64,000 nucleotides of DNA from JAWKSY01 sp041402125. Lineage in GTDB: Bacteria > Planctomycetota > GCA-002687715 > DRQF01. Where the stretch lies: the NCBI GenBank assembly GCA_041402125.1, contig JAWKSY010000011.1, forward strand, positions 101,774-165,773, read 5' to 3'. The notes beneath the pieces are model-generated. The model was not told the origin of the DNA and made no database searches. It saw only the letters and a list, made by a program, of their open reading frames with translations. Made by a program: the position numbers and the translations under genes. Of the stretch, positions 50,772 through 58,883 are shown piece by piece (positions within the stretch are counted from its first letter, which is position 1; each line of letters starts with the position of its first letter).

Positions 50772-51297
50772 GTCCGTTCTCCTCGACCGGAGCCCCGAAG
50801 ACGTCCTCTTCGCTCGGGCGACCCCGCCGCGTCGTCGCCCGCTCGATCGCGGCGCCCCACTCACGGCCTGAGATCGATCTTCCTCGTAGCCGGTGCAGCG
50901 GCAGAGTTGCCCGCGAGGGCGTCGCGAATCTCCTCGCGGCTGGGCGCGGCATTCCCGCTCGATGAGGGCCTTCGCCGTCATGAGCATGCCCGGCGTGCAG
51001 TAGCGTTGCGCGAGGTCCGCGAAGGCCTGCTGCGGCGGGTGCAGCCTCGGACCCGCGGGCGAGCCCACTCGACGGTCTCGATCTTCTTGCCGACGGCCTC
51101 GACGGCGAGCATCAGGCAGGCCAGCCGGCACGCCGTCGACGAGCACGGTGCAAGGTGCCGCACTCGCCGAGCTCGCAGCCAAGCTCGTGCCGGTGAGGTT
51201 GCACTCTGCGCAGCTCGAGCAGGCTGGCGGGTGGGGAAGACGATCGTGATCTCGTCGCCGTTGACGTCCGAGTCGCGGTGGTCGTAGCTTCAGGCAT
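50772..51297 (-). pseudogene. [2Fe-2S] small subunit of the molybdenum hydroxylase, multiply frameshifted
   Basis: Fragments of a CoxS/XdhC-type subunit appear in all three minus frames in the right order. They are DVNGDEITIVFP, ELGCELGECGT (first [2Fe-2S] Cys cluster), TVLVDGVPAG, CLMLAVEAVGKKIETVE, QRYCTPGMLMTAKALIER and GQLCRCTGYE (second cluster). At least five indels are needed to join them. The ATG at 51297 is the likely start. The gene order S-L-M and the neighbouring subunits are normal, so the indels may be poor sequence rather than decay. Confidence 0.75.
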
Positions 51298-51970
51298 CGC
51301 CTTCGTCCTCGTCGGAAGATCGTGGGGAAGCGCGGCGGCGTCGGCGGCCGGCCGCTTGGAAGGGCGCCGTCCGCGAGGAGTCCGCGGACGAGGTGTTCGG
51401 CGAAGGCCTCGCCGATGTCGCGCGCGCTGCGCGTTCCGGCGAGGGTTGAACCAGCTCACGGTCCAGTTGGGAGGCGCCGAGGAGGGCCATCACCGCGAGC
51501 GAGGGCTCGCCGGCGGAAGGCCCCGGCGCGCTGCCCGCCTCCTCGACGATCTCCTCGAGGGCGCGCTCGTAGGCGCGGCGGCGCTCGATGAGGTCGCGAT
51601 TCTCGGGGCTCGACTTCTCGGGGATCTCGAGGTGCGCCAGCGAGCCGCCGGTGCCCTCGTTGAGGCAGACGACGTGCTCCACGACCACGCGGAAGAGCTT
51701 CTCGTCGGCCGGCGCGTCCAGCGAGGCGACCCATCGGGCGAGCCGCTCGAGCCGCCCCAGGGTGTGGAGCTGGCAGAAGCGCAGGATCTCGCCCTTGTTC
51801 CGGAAGTAGTAGTACAGGTTCCCGACCGTCATCCCGAGCGAGGCCGCGACGTCGCGCATCCCCGTCGGGTGGAAACCCTTTTCACGAAAGCACTTGGACG
51901 CTGCGCGCAGGATCTCGCGTCGGCGGGTGAGCTGGCGTCCCGCCGCGTCCTCGGAGCCGGTTTGAACCAT
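51290..51970 (-). CDS. TetR-family transcriptional regulator, C-terminus frameshifted
   Basis: Residues 7-55 form a TetR DNA-binding domain: RREILRAASKCFREKGFHPTGMRDVAASLGMTVGNLYYYFRNKGEIL. The ligand-binding part is normal to LAVMALLGAS. Beyond that the expected NWTVSWFNPRRNAQRAR and then DIGEAFAEHLVRGLL lie in other frames, so two indels (about 51450 and 51420) break the end. It is upstream of the molybdenum hydroxylase operon on the same strand and probably controls it. Its start codon sits inside a perfect palindrome, suggesting autoregulation. Confidence 0.85.
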   Translation of the reverse strand: MVQTGSEDAAGRQLTRRREILRAASKCFREKGFHPTGMRDVAASLGMTVGNLYYYFRNKGEILRFCQLHTLGRLERLARWVASLDAPADEKLFRVVVEHVVCLNEGTGGSLAHLEIPEKSSPENRDLIERRRAYERALEEIVEEAGSAPGPSAGEPSLAVMALLGASQLDRELVQPSPERAARATSARPSPNTSSADSSRTAPFQAAGRRRRRASPRSSDEDEGDA

Positions 51971-51977
51971 GGTTCAA
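51962..51977. promoter_or_regulatory. TetR operator overlapping the start codon
   Basis: TTGAACCATGGTTCAA is a perfect 16-bp palindrome with the regulator's ATG at its centre. It lies between the TetR gene and the divergent gene at 52082, so it could control both. Confidence 0.6.
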
Positions 51978-52081
51978 TACTACCGCCGGCATCCGGGGGC
52001 CAAAAGACCGGCCGGGGCCTCCGCCCGGCTCGGGCCCGGCCCGGCGTGTTAGGGTCGCGCGCCGCCGCCCCGGACGAGACC

Positions 52082-53356
52082 ATGAGCCGCACGATCGCCT
52101 TCATCACCGCCCCGAACCCCCGCCTGAAGAACACGGGGATGGTCTCGGTGGACCTCGCCTCGCGCCGGATCGCGCGCCTCCTGCCCGCGGGCGTCGAGGC
52201 CCGCTGGTACACGAGCGCTCCGCCGACGGCGCCCGAGATCGAGACCGTGGCCCGGCACCGGGAACTCGAGTTCCGCCCCGCCGATCTCCTCGCCTCGCGG
52301 GAGGAGATCCGGGACGCGGCGGCGGTGGTGCTCTGGGGCGACTTCCTCCAGGCGCGCCACTACCTCCGGGACGACGCGGCGGTCCGCATCCTCGAGCGGG
52401 GGGCGGCCGCCGATCCGGCCGCGGCGGTGGCCGCGGCCTACGACGCCCTCCTCCTCCGCGACGCTCCGACCGAACTCCGTCGGCGGGCGATCCTCTTCGG
52501 CGGCACGCTCCTCCACGAGGACGGCTCGGCCCGGCTCGACGTCGACTACCGCGCCGCCTTCGAGGATCTCGTGCGCCACGCGGCGGGCGCCTGGATGCGC
52601 GATCCGATCTCGGCCGGCCGCGTCGCCCGGCTGCGCCCCGAGGATGGGGCCCGCGGGCGCGGCGTCGACGCCGCGCTCCTCCTCGAGGAGAGCGATCTCG
52701 CCGGACTCCCCACCGGTCCGTGGCTCGCCGATCTCGAGGCGGGCGCGCGGATCGGCGTCTTCGTCGGACAGCGCACGCGCGTTCCGGGCGGACTCCCCCG
52801 CTTCGTCCGCGAGCTCGCCGCCGCGACGGGAGCCGCGCCCGAGTGGTTCCCCTGGTTCGACCGCCGGCCGCGCTGGTCGCGCGACCTCGTCGCGTACCGG
52901 ATGCGCCGTGGACTCGAGCGACGCGGCGCCGCCGGGGCTCCCCTCCTCGGCGACCTCTTCGGCGCGCTTCGCCGCTACCGCTTCATCGTCACCGACACCT
53001 ACCACCTCGCGCTCAACGCCTGGCGCGCCGGGACGCCGACGATCTGCCTCGGGGCGGTGCGCAACTGGGACGCGCGCGGATCGTCGCGCACGCTCGCGGA
53101 CGTGAAGAAGCAGGTCTTCTTCCTCGATCACGACCTCGCCGACTTCCACCTGAGCGCCGTCGACCTCGGCCGGCGCGAGGGCGAGGACCGCGTCGCGCGG
53201 ATCCTGGAGCTGGATCGCGCCGGCCTTCCGGCGACGGCCACGCGACAGCTCCGCGAGGAGGCGCGCCGCGTGGAGTCGGACCTCCTCGCCCTCCTCGAGA
53301 TCCTGCTGGGCGAGGCGGATCGGGCGCCGCGGGCGGCGGACGCCGCCGCGGGCTAG
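52082..53356 (+). CDS. Polysaccharide pyruvyl transferase-like protein
   Basis: 424 residues. N-terminal SRTIAFITAPNPRLKNTGMVSVDLASRRIARLL and the C-terminal RYRFIVTDTYHLALNAWRAGTPTICLGAVRNW resemble the pyruvyl-transferase (CsaB/WcaK-like) fold, in which the R/D-x-Y-H-x-A segment near the end is typical. This would modify a cell-surface glycan. The match is partial, so the family call is tentative. The ATG at 52082 is divergent from the TetR gene. The stop overlaps the convergent reductase gene by 4 bp. Confidence 0.55.
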   Translation: MSRTIAFITAPNPRLKNTGMVSVDLASRRIARLLPAGVEARWYTSAPPTAPEIETVARHRELEFRPADLLASREEIRDAAAVVLWGDFLQARHYLRDDAAVRILERGAAADPAAAVAAAYDALLLRDAPTELRRRAILFGGTLLHEDGSARLDVDYRAAFEDLVRHAAGAWMRDPISAGRVARLRPEDGARGRGVDAALLLEESDLAGLPTGPWLADLEAGARIGVFVGQRTRVPGGLPRFVRELAAATGAAPEWFPWFDRRPRWSRDLVAYRMRRGLERRGAAGAPLLGDLFGALRRYRFIVTDTYHLALNAWRAGTPTICLGAVRNWDARGSSRTLADVKKQVFFLDHDLADFHLSAVDLGRREGEDRVARILELDRAGLPATATRQLREEARRVESDLLALLEILLGEADRAPRAADAAAG

Positions 53357-54837
53357 GCGCTCCAGGTCGGCGGGAGCAGTCGCCGACGGCCGTCGTTCGA
53401 ACTTGCGATGGTCGCCTCGTCCTCGCCCGGGCCGGGCTCGGCGCGATCCCAGAGCTGGCAGGTCACCTGCTTGTGCTTCTGGTCGAGCCCCTCGCAGTAG
53501 TTCGTGAAGACGCAGCGGCGGGTCTCCTCGCCGCGTCCCAGCCGCATCTTCCGCCACCAGTCCGGATCGGCGAGCGACTGCCGCGCCGCGGCCGCGACGT
53601 CGCAGTCGCCGCGGCGCAGAGCCTCCTCCATCTGATCGAAGGTGCAGAGGCCGCCGGCGCCGACGACCGGGATCTCGTGGCCTGCGCCGCGGATCTCGTC
53701 CCGGATCGCGCGCGAGAGCTCGAGGTTGCGTCCGAAGGGGCCGCGCTCGTCGATGCGGACGGTCGGCATGCACTCGTGGCCGCTTGGCCCGGTGTAGGGG
53801 TAGGCCGCCTCGCCGATGCGCGGCTGGCGCGCGTCCTCGAACTTGCCGCCCTTCGAGACGGAGAGGAAGTCGAGACCCGCCTCCGCGAACCGGCGGGCGT
53901 AGTGGCGCGCGTCCTCGATGCGGCTGCCGCCCGCGATGACCACGTCACCGAGGAAGCGGCACCCGAGCGTCCAGTCGGAGCCGACGGCGGCGCGCGTCGC
54001 CGCGATCACCTCGAGCGGCAGACGCACGCGATTCTCGGGCGAGCCTCCGTAGCCGTCGCCGCGATCGTTCCGGCGCGAGAGGAAGCTCGCCATCGTGTAG
54101 GCGTGCGCGAAGTGCAGCTCGACGCCGTCGAAGCCGGCCTCGCGGGCCCGGGCCGCCGCGTCGGCGAAGAGCCCGGGGAGGACGCGCGGCAGCTCGCGGA
54201 TCGACTCCTGCTCGACGTCGGTGACGCGCTCCCGCCAGCCCATGCGCAGGGACTCGAGCTCGCGCTCGTCGAGCACGACGGCCCAGAGCTCCTCGTCACC
54301 GGCGGCGAGGCGCTCGCGCACCTCGTCCTCCCCGGCCGTCTCCCAGCGCGCGTCCCCGAGCGCCGCGGAGAGGCGCTCGCGATGGCTCGCGTCGAGAGCG
54401 AGGAAGCGCCGGAAGTACTTCTCCGGCTCCGGCCGCCGCCGGATGCCGAGGAAGTCGATGAGCTGGAGGAAGAGGCGCGTCTCGCCCCCGCTCCGCCGCC
54501 GCACCTCGGACGCGAGCCGCGCGAGCCCCGGCACGAAGCGATCGTGACCGGCCCGGAGGAGGGGCCCCGAGGGGACGTCGCGGATTCCGGTCGCCTCGAC
54601 GACGATGGCGCCGGGGCGCCCCTCCGCGAAGCGTCCGTACCAGGCGACGTTGTCGTCGGTGACGAAGCCGTCCTCGGTCGCGCGCCAGGGCACCATGGCG
54701 GGAACCCAGGTGCGCTGGCGGAGCTCGGTCGCCCCCAGCGAGAGGGGGCGGAAGAGCCGCGACGCGGCGGCCTCCGCCTCGCCGGGCCAGCGGGCCTCCG
54801 GCAGCTCGTGGCGGATCGGTCGCTCCTCGCCGGGCAC
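53353..54837 (-). CDS. NADH:flavin oxidoreductase (old yellow enzyme family)
   Basis: 494 residues. An FMN-binding TIM barrel with PLSLGATELRQRTWVPAM at the start, the signature GFDGVELHFAHAYTMASFLSRRNDRGDGYGGS-PENR, FLSVSKGG, and IPVVGAGGL near the phosphate site. The C-terminal Cys cluster (CVFTNYCEG, QVTCQLWD) suggests an Fe-S site as in the 2,4-dienoyl-CoA reductase subgroup, but the extra domain of those enzymes is absent. An insertion near 120-190 is unusual. Start GTG 54837, weak ribosome site. It follows the small unknown gene at 54846 by 8 bp, so the two form one transcript. Confidence 0.85.
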   Translation of the reverse strand: MPGEERPIRHELPEARWPGEAEAAASRLFRPLSLGATELRQRTWVPAMVPWRATEDGFVTDDNVAWYGRFAEGRPGAIVVEATGIRDVPSGPLLRAGHDRFVPGLARLASEVRRRSGGETRLFLQLIDFLGIRRRPEPEKYFRRFLALDASHRERLSAALGDARWETAGEDEVRERLAAGDEELWAVVLDERELESLRMGWRERVTDVEQESIRELPRVLPGLFADAAARAREAGFDGVELHFAHAYTMASFLSRRNDRGDGYGGSPENRVRLPLEVIAATRAAVGSDWTLGCRFLGDVVIAGGSRIEDARHYARRFAEAGLDFLSVSKGGKFEDARQPRIGEAAYPYTGPSGHECMPTVRIDERGPFGRNLELSRAIRDEIRGAGHEIPVVGAGGLCTFDQMEEALRRGDCDVAAAARQSLADPDWWRKMRLGRGEETRRCVFTNYCEGLDQKHKQVTCQLWDRAEPGPGEDEATIASSNDGRRRLLPPTWSA

Positions 54838-54845
54838 CCGGGAGC

Positions 54846-55346
54846 TCAGACCGCGGGCGCGAGCTTCCAGGCCCGCGCGTGCCAGGACTCGGCCGCCGGC
54901 TTCTCGAAGCCCCCGTCCCGGTAGGCGCCGACGGTGGTGACGATCGTGTCGAAGACCGGCGTGTCGGCGCGCACGGCGCCCGAGTCGACGAGGCGTCCGA
55001 ACTCCGCCCGATCGACCGAGCGGATGCCGTCGGCCCCGCGGAAGACGATCGGCGGCGAGTGGACGAGCTCGAGCCCGAGCGCGTCTCCGGCCGCGCGAAC
55101 GCAGCCGACCAGCGCGTCCTTCGAGCAGCCCGAGAGCGCGGTGACGCGCTCGTCGGCCGCGACGACGAGGAAGCGGTCGTGGAGCACCGCGAAGCGGCCG
55201 GCGGCCGGATTCTCGTGGGAACGCCAGCCGGCGAGGAAGGTCTCGACCCGGTGGGCGAGCGCGTCCCGCTCGTGGGGGGTGAGATCCCGCGGGGCGGCGA
55301 AGACCCGCAGGAAGGACGTGGCCGGCAGATCGTCGAAGCTGGTCAT
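54846..55346 (-). CDS. Conserved-looking hypothetical protein
   Basis: 166 residues, soluble. Features: FLAGWRSHENPAAGRFAVLHDRFLVVAADERVTALSGCSKDALVG, with the motif SGCSKD and a preceding hydrophobic strand, then a beta-rich end. I have a weak impression of a small family sometimes mislabelled as ABC transporter ATPase; it has no Walker motif. ATG at 55346 with GGAGG 8 nt upstream. Co-transcribed with the flavin reductase and divergent from the kynA gene. Confidence 0.6.
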   Translation of the reverse strand: MTSFDDLPATSFLRVFAAPRDLTPHERDALAHRVETFLAGWRSHENPAAGRFAVLHDRFLVVAADERVTALSGCSKDALVGCVRAAGDALGLELVHSPPIVFRGADGIRSVDRAEFGRLVDSGAVRADTPVFDTIVTTVGAYRDGGFEKPAAESWHARAWKLAPAV

Positions 55347-55497
55347 GGTCGGAACCTCCGGGGCCATCATACGAGGACCGGCCGGTCGGCCGTAGGCGGC
55401 CCCCGCGTCACGGCGCCGCCGTGTCCTCGGGCCGCGACCGCGTATGATGGCGAGCCGCGCGGCGGGCGCGGCGCGAACCCGAACCGGAGGCCCGGCC

Positions 55498-56572
55498 ATG
55501 TCCGACCCGCGCGTCGTCACCTACCACGACTACCTCCAGCTCGAACGGCTCCTCTCCTCGCAGTCGCCGCCCGACCCGGCGTCCGTCGACCCCGCCGCGA
55601 CGCGAGACCTCCTCCACCACGACGAGCTGCTCTTCATCGTCATGCACCAGACGATGGAGCTCTGGTTCAAGATGGTCCTCGCGGACCTCGAGGCGACGCG
55701 CGACCTCTTCGACCGGGATCGCGTGCCGGAGCGAGACATCCCCGTCGCGCGGGAGCGACTCCACCGCTGCGCCCGCACGCTCGAGCACCTGACGCGGCAG
55801 TTCACGCTGATCGAGACGATGCCCCCGACGAATTTCCTCAGCTTCCGCGACGCCCTGATCCCCGCCAGCGGCTTCCAGTCCTGGCAGTTCCGGGAGGTCG
55901 AGATCCTCGCCGGCCTGAAGGAGAAGGACCGCCTCGCCTTCGAGGGACGCCCCTACACGGCCCGCATGGAGCCGGCCCGACGCGAGGGGATCGAACGTCG
56001 CCTCGGCGAGCGCAGCCTGCGGGAGGTCGTCTTCGACTGGCTCGCGCGCACGCCCTACGACCAGGCCTTCCCGGAGTTCGTGGCGACCTTCACGGCCGCC
56101 TACGACGACTACATCGAGGAGCAGCGCCGCCACCAGCGCGCGAATCCCAACCTCGCGCCGGAGCAGCACGCCGCGATCGACCAGACCTTCGCGAAGGCGC
56201 GCGAGGAGATGCGGGCCTTCCTCGAGACCGGGGACCCGACCGCCGACCGGGCGCACGCGGCCTTCCTCTTCATCGCGACCTACCGCTCGGAGCCGCTCCT
56301 GTCCTGGCCGTGACGCTTCTGGACAGCGTGCTGGAGTTCGAGGGCACTTCCGCCTCTTCCGCTTCCGTCACGCGCGCATGGTCGAGCGGATGATCGGCCT
56401 GCGGGTGGGTTCGGGCGGCAGCGCCGGCGTCGCCTACCTCGACCAGACCGCCTCGAAGTACCGAATCTTCGGCGAGCTCCTGAAGTCGACGAGCTACCTC
56501 ATCGATCGCAGCCGCCTTCCCGACGTCCCGAACCCGAGCCTCCTCGGCTTCCACTTCGGACGGGCGACCTGA
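55498..56572 (+). CDS. kynA: Tryptophan 2,3-dioxygenase, two apparent 1-nt deletions near the 3' end
   Basis: Heme enzyme that opens the indole ring of Trp to N-formylkynurenine. Seen: FIVMHQTMELWFKMVLADLE (substrate/heme pocket), PPTNFLSFRDAL and SGFQSWQFREVE. The first frame stops after SEPLLSWP (56313). The conserved remainder continues in two other frames: LLDSVLEFEG, then FRFRHARMVERMIGLRVGSGGSAGVAYLDQT, which has the proximal heme His in RFRHA and the GTGGS-like loop. It ends FHFGRAT at 56572. One missing base near 56312-56318 and one near 56347-56352 restore it. As written the enzyme would lack its heme ligand. ATG 55498 with GGAGG. Confidence 0.88.
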
Positions 56573-56804
56573 GAATCGAAGAAGATATCCCCGCTGGCTT
56601 CGACCGACTGCATCGGAGCCGGGCCGACGCGGGGCGACATTCACGGACTCCGAGGGCGAGAGAATTCCCGAACTGCCCGCTCAAGCGGATCCCGAAGGTT
56701 CCGATCAGCAGTCAACGACAACGCGACGGCGAGTGACGAAAGCTCTCTCTCTCACTCACTCAAGCCACCGGAGCTCGCCGAAGCCTCGTCTCTCTCTCTC
56801 ACGC

Positions 56805-56838
56805 CGAAGGCCGCTTCCCGACGGGGCAGCGGCCTTCG
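56805..56838 (+). terminator. Rho-independent terminator
   Basis: An 11-bp stem (56805-56815 with 56828-56838) plus inner CCC/GGG pairing, followed by ACCTTTTCC. It lies about 230 bp after kynA. The bases 56573-56804 contain no gene, only two CT-repeat tracts (near 56741-56754 and 56790-56800). Confidence 0.8.
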
Positions 56839-56978
56839 ACCTTTTCCGCCCGTCCCCCCGCCTTTTTCCGCCGCCGGCCCCACGTTCCGCCCCGCCGCAC
56901 GTTCTGTCTTCGTGCGGTTCTCTCGGGTTCGGATAACCCCCTCTGCGGCGATGAATTATATTGCAGCAGAGATCTTGC

Positions 56979-57006
56979 TTTGTCGCTCGATGGTTGGGTG
57001 TACAAT
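56979..57006 (+). promoter_or_regulatory. Likely promoter of the sigma-factor gene
   Basis: TACAAT at 57001-57006 preceded directly by TG, with TTTGTC at 56979-56984 (16-nt spacer), in a locally A+T-richer stretch (ATGAATTATATTGC). It leaves a leader of nearly 290 nt before the ATG at 57306; I see no riboswitch in that leader. Confidence 0.5.
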
Positions 57007-57305
57007 GCCCACACCTGACGCGATGACACCGCGCACAAATCGCGGAGGGGACTGGTCCAGTCGCACTCCATTCTGTACTTCTGAAGATTCGGACGGCGGG
57101 AATCGAGACCCCGTCCGTCACTCTGGGAGGCGATCGGAACGCATCTCCACCAGACACCGCGCGCCGAGGTCGAACGGCACGCGCTCTCGCGGGACACGAC
57201 GAACGATGCCAGCCCCCCTGCCCCGAGGTTGCGAATGACCTCGGACCCGGGGGGAACTCACGATGAACGGATCGGGCGTCCGTAGGACGCCAGGACGACG
57301 AAACG

Positions 57306-58883
57306 ATGGTCAAACTCAGCAGCTACGACGACAAGAGCGGGGGGATCCAGCCGGGTGACGGCCTGGGTGCCTACCTCCAGGAGGTGGGGAGCCACGAGCT
57401 CCTCGATCCCTCCGAGGAGCACCTCCTGCTCGGCAACCTGATCATGGCGCGCCACCGCTGGACCGAGAGCTTCCTCGGGACCGAGGCGGGCCTGGCCGCG
57501 GTCTGGTCGGACCTCGAGCGGTGGAAGGCCGGAGAGATCTCCGCGCGATCCATCATCCCCGGTCCGCCGAAGGCCAAGCCCGGCGGCAAGGACGTGGAAG
57601 TCCTCGCCGAGCGCCTCTACGACCTCTTCGCGCAGCGGGTCCGCCGCAAGAAGCGCCCCTTCGCCGGGGGCCGCAAGGGCGGCGTCTGCCCCCTCGTGCG
57701 CGCGCTCCTGTGGGTCGGCCTCCGTCCCGCGCCCCTCGACCGCTACAAGGATGCTGCGGTCGAGAAGGGCGGCACCAAGCTCGAGGACCAGATCGAGAAC
57801 CTGCGCGAGCAGTTCATCGCCGAGCGACGTCCCCTGATCGAGCGCAACCTCCGCCTCGTGCTGTCGGTGGCGCGCAAGTTCGAGGGCGGCCCGATGGCCT
57901 ACGTCGAGCTGATCCAGGAGGGCAACCTCGGCCTGATCCGCTCGACCGAGTCCTTCTCGGCGCGTTTCTCGGTGCGCTTCTCGACCTACGCCTACCTCTG
58001 GATCCGGCAGGCCATCCTGCGGGCGCTGGAGGAGAAGAGCCGCACCATCCGACTGCCCGTGAACGTGACGCAGAACCTCCGCAAGGCCCAAAAGGAGGCC
58101 ATGCTCGAGGAGGGAGAGCACGGTCTCGGCGAGGCGCGGATGCGTCTCAATGAGATGCTGTCGAACCCGACCGTGAACCGGCCGGTGCTCTCGCTCGAGT
58201 CGGGACCGGACGACGAGACCCGTCTCGGCGATCTGGTCGGCGACAAGAGCGTCGCGATGCCCGAGCAGGAGGTCATCCAGGATGACATCCGTCAGCTCAT
58301 CCGCGAGTCCCTGCTCGCGCTGCCGGAGCGGCACCAGAAGATCCTCCGCCTGCGCTTCGGCATCGGGGCCGACCGGCCCTGCACGCTGGGCGAGATCGGC
58401 AAGGAGATCGGCGTCTCGGCCGAGCGCGTCCGCCAGCTCGAGGCGGCCGCCTTCGAGCGCCTGCGCGCCGGTCCGGACGGCATCCGCCTCGCGGAGCGCT
58501 CGAGACGAACTGAGCGCACCGCGCGAACTCGAACGCATGGGAACGCGGCCGCGATCCCCGGGATCGCGGCTGCTTCCATGGGCCGGCCGGGGATCCACGG
58601 CCTTCTCCACCGGTTCTACGGAATGGACCCCGGATGTGGATCCGCTGAGGATTGCCCGCCCGGGGCCCGAGATCCGACGCAAACCTCTCTGAATCAGGAG
58701 CTTGGCGCAAACCACCCCTACCCGTCGCGATTTGCCCTCCCCGGCCCCTCTGCCGACTTTTCCACAAGGACGCTTCCGGGTGTGGGCTCGCCGCCCGCGA
58801 TCCGCCCGCGTATGGTCATGGGCGGCGCCGCGGATCGGAAGCGATGCGATTGCGCGGGGTTCCGACCGCCGCATGAGGCATGA
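57306..58883 (+). CDS. Sigma-70 family (group 2-like) sigma factor with probable read-through tail
   Basis: 525 residues as read; I believe about 402 are real. Region 1.2 (LGAYLQEVGSHELLDPSEEHLL), region 2 (RNLRLVLSVARKFEG, VELIQEGNLGLIRSTESF, FSTYAYLWIRQAI), region 3 (RTIRLPVNV, DDETRLGDLVGDKS) and region 4 (LPERHQKILRLRFGIG, TLGEIGKEIGVSAERVRQLEAAAFERLR) are complete. The region 2.3-2.4 sequence differs from RpoD, so an alternative factor. After AERS the tail is unstructured and runs through a terminator at 58548. A missing base near 58500 would give ERLETN and a TGA at 58511-58513. There is an extra Lys/Arg-rich insertion between regions 1.2 and 2. Confidence 0.9.
   Translation: MVKLSSYDDKSGGIQPGDGLGAYLQEVGSHELLDPSEEHLLLGNLIMARHRWTESFLGTEAGLAAVWSDLERWKAGEISARSIIPGPPKAKPGGKDVEVLAERLYDLFAQRVRRKKRPFAGGRKGGVCPLVRALLWVGLRPAPLDRYKDAAVEKGGTKLEDQIENLREQFIAERRPLIERNLRLVLSVARKFEGGPMAYVELIQEGNLGLIRSTESFSARFSVRFSTYAYLWIRQAILRALEEKSRTIRLPVNVTQNLRKAQKEAMLEEGEHGLGEARMRLNEMLSNPTVNRPVLSLESGPDDETRLGDLVGDKSVAMPEQEVIQDDIRQLIRESLLALPERHQKILRLRFGIGADRPCTLGEIGKEIGVSAERVRQLEAAAFERLRAGPDGIRLAERSRRTERTARTRTHGNAAAIPGIAAASMGRPGIHGLLHRFYGMDPGCGSAEDCPPGARDPTQTSLNQELGANHPYPSRFALPGPSADFSTRTLPGVGSPPAIRPRMVMGGAADRKRCDCAGFRPPHEA
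58548..58570 (+). terminator. Terminator inside the open frame of the sigma-factor gene
   Basis: A perfect 10-bp stem (58548-58557 with 58561-58570), loop CCG, followed by TGCTTCC. It lies 35 bp after the TGA expected if one base is missing upstream, the normal place for a terminator. The 310 bases from here to 58879 hold no gene that I can support. Confidence 0.65.
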
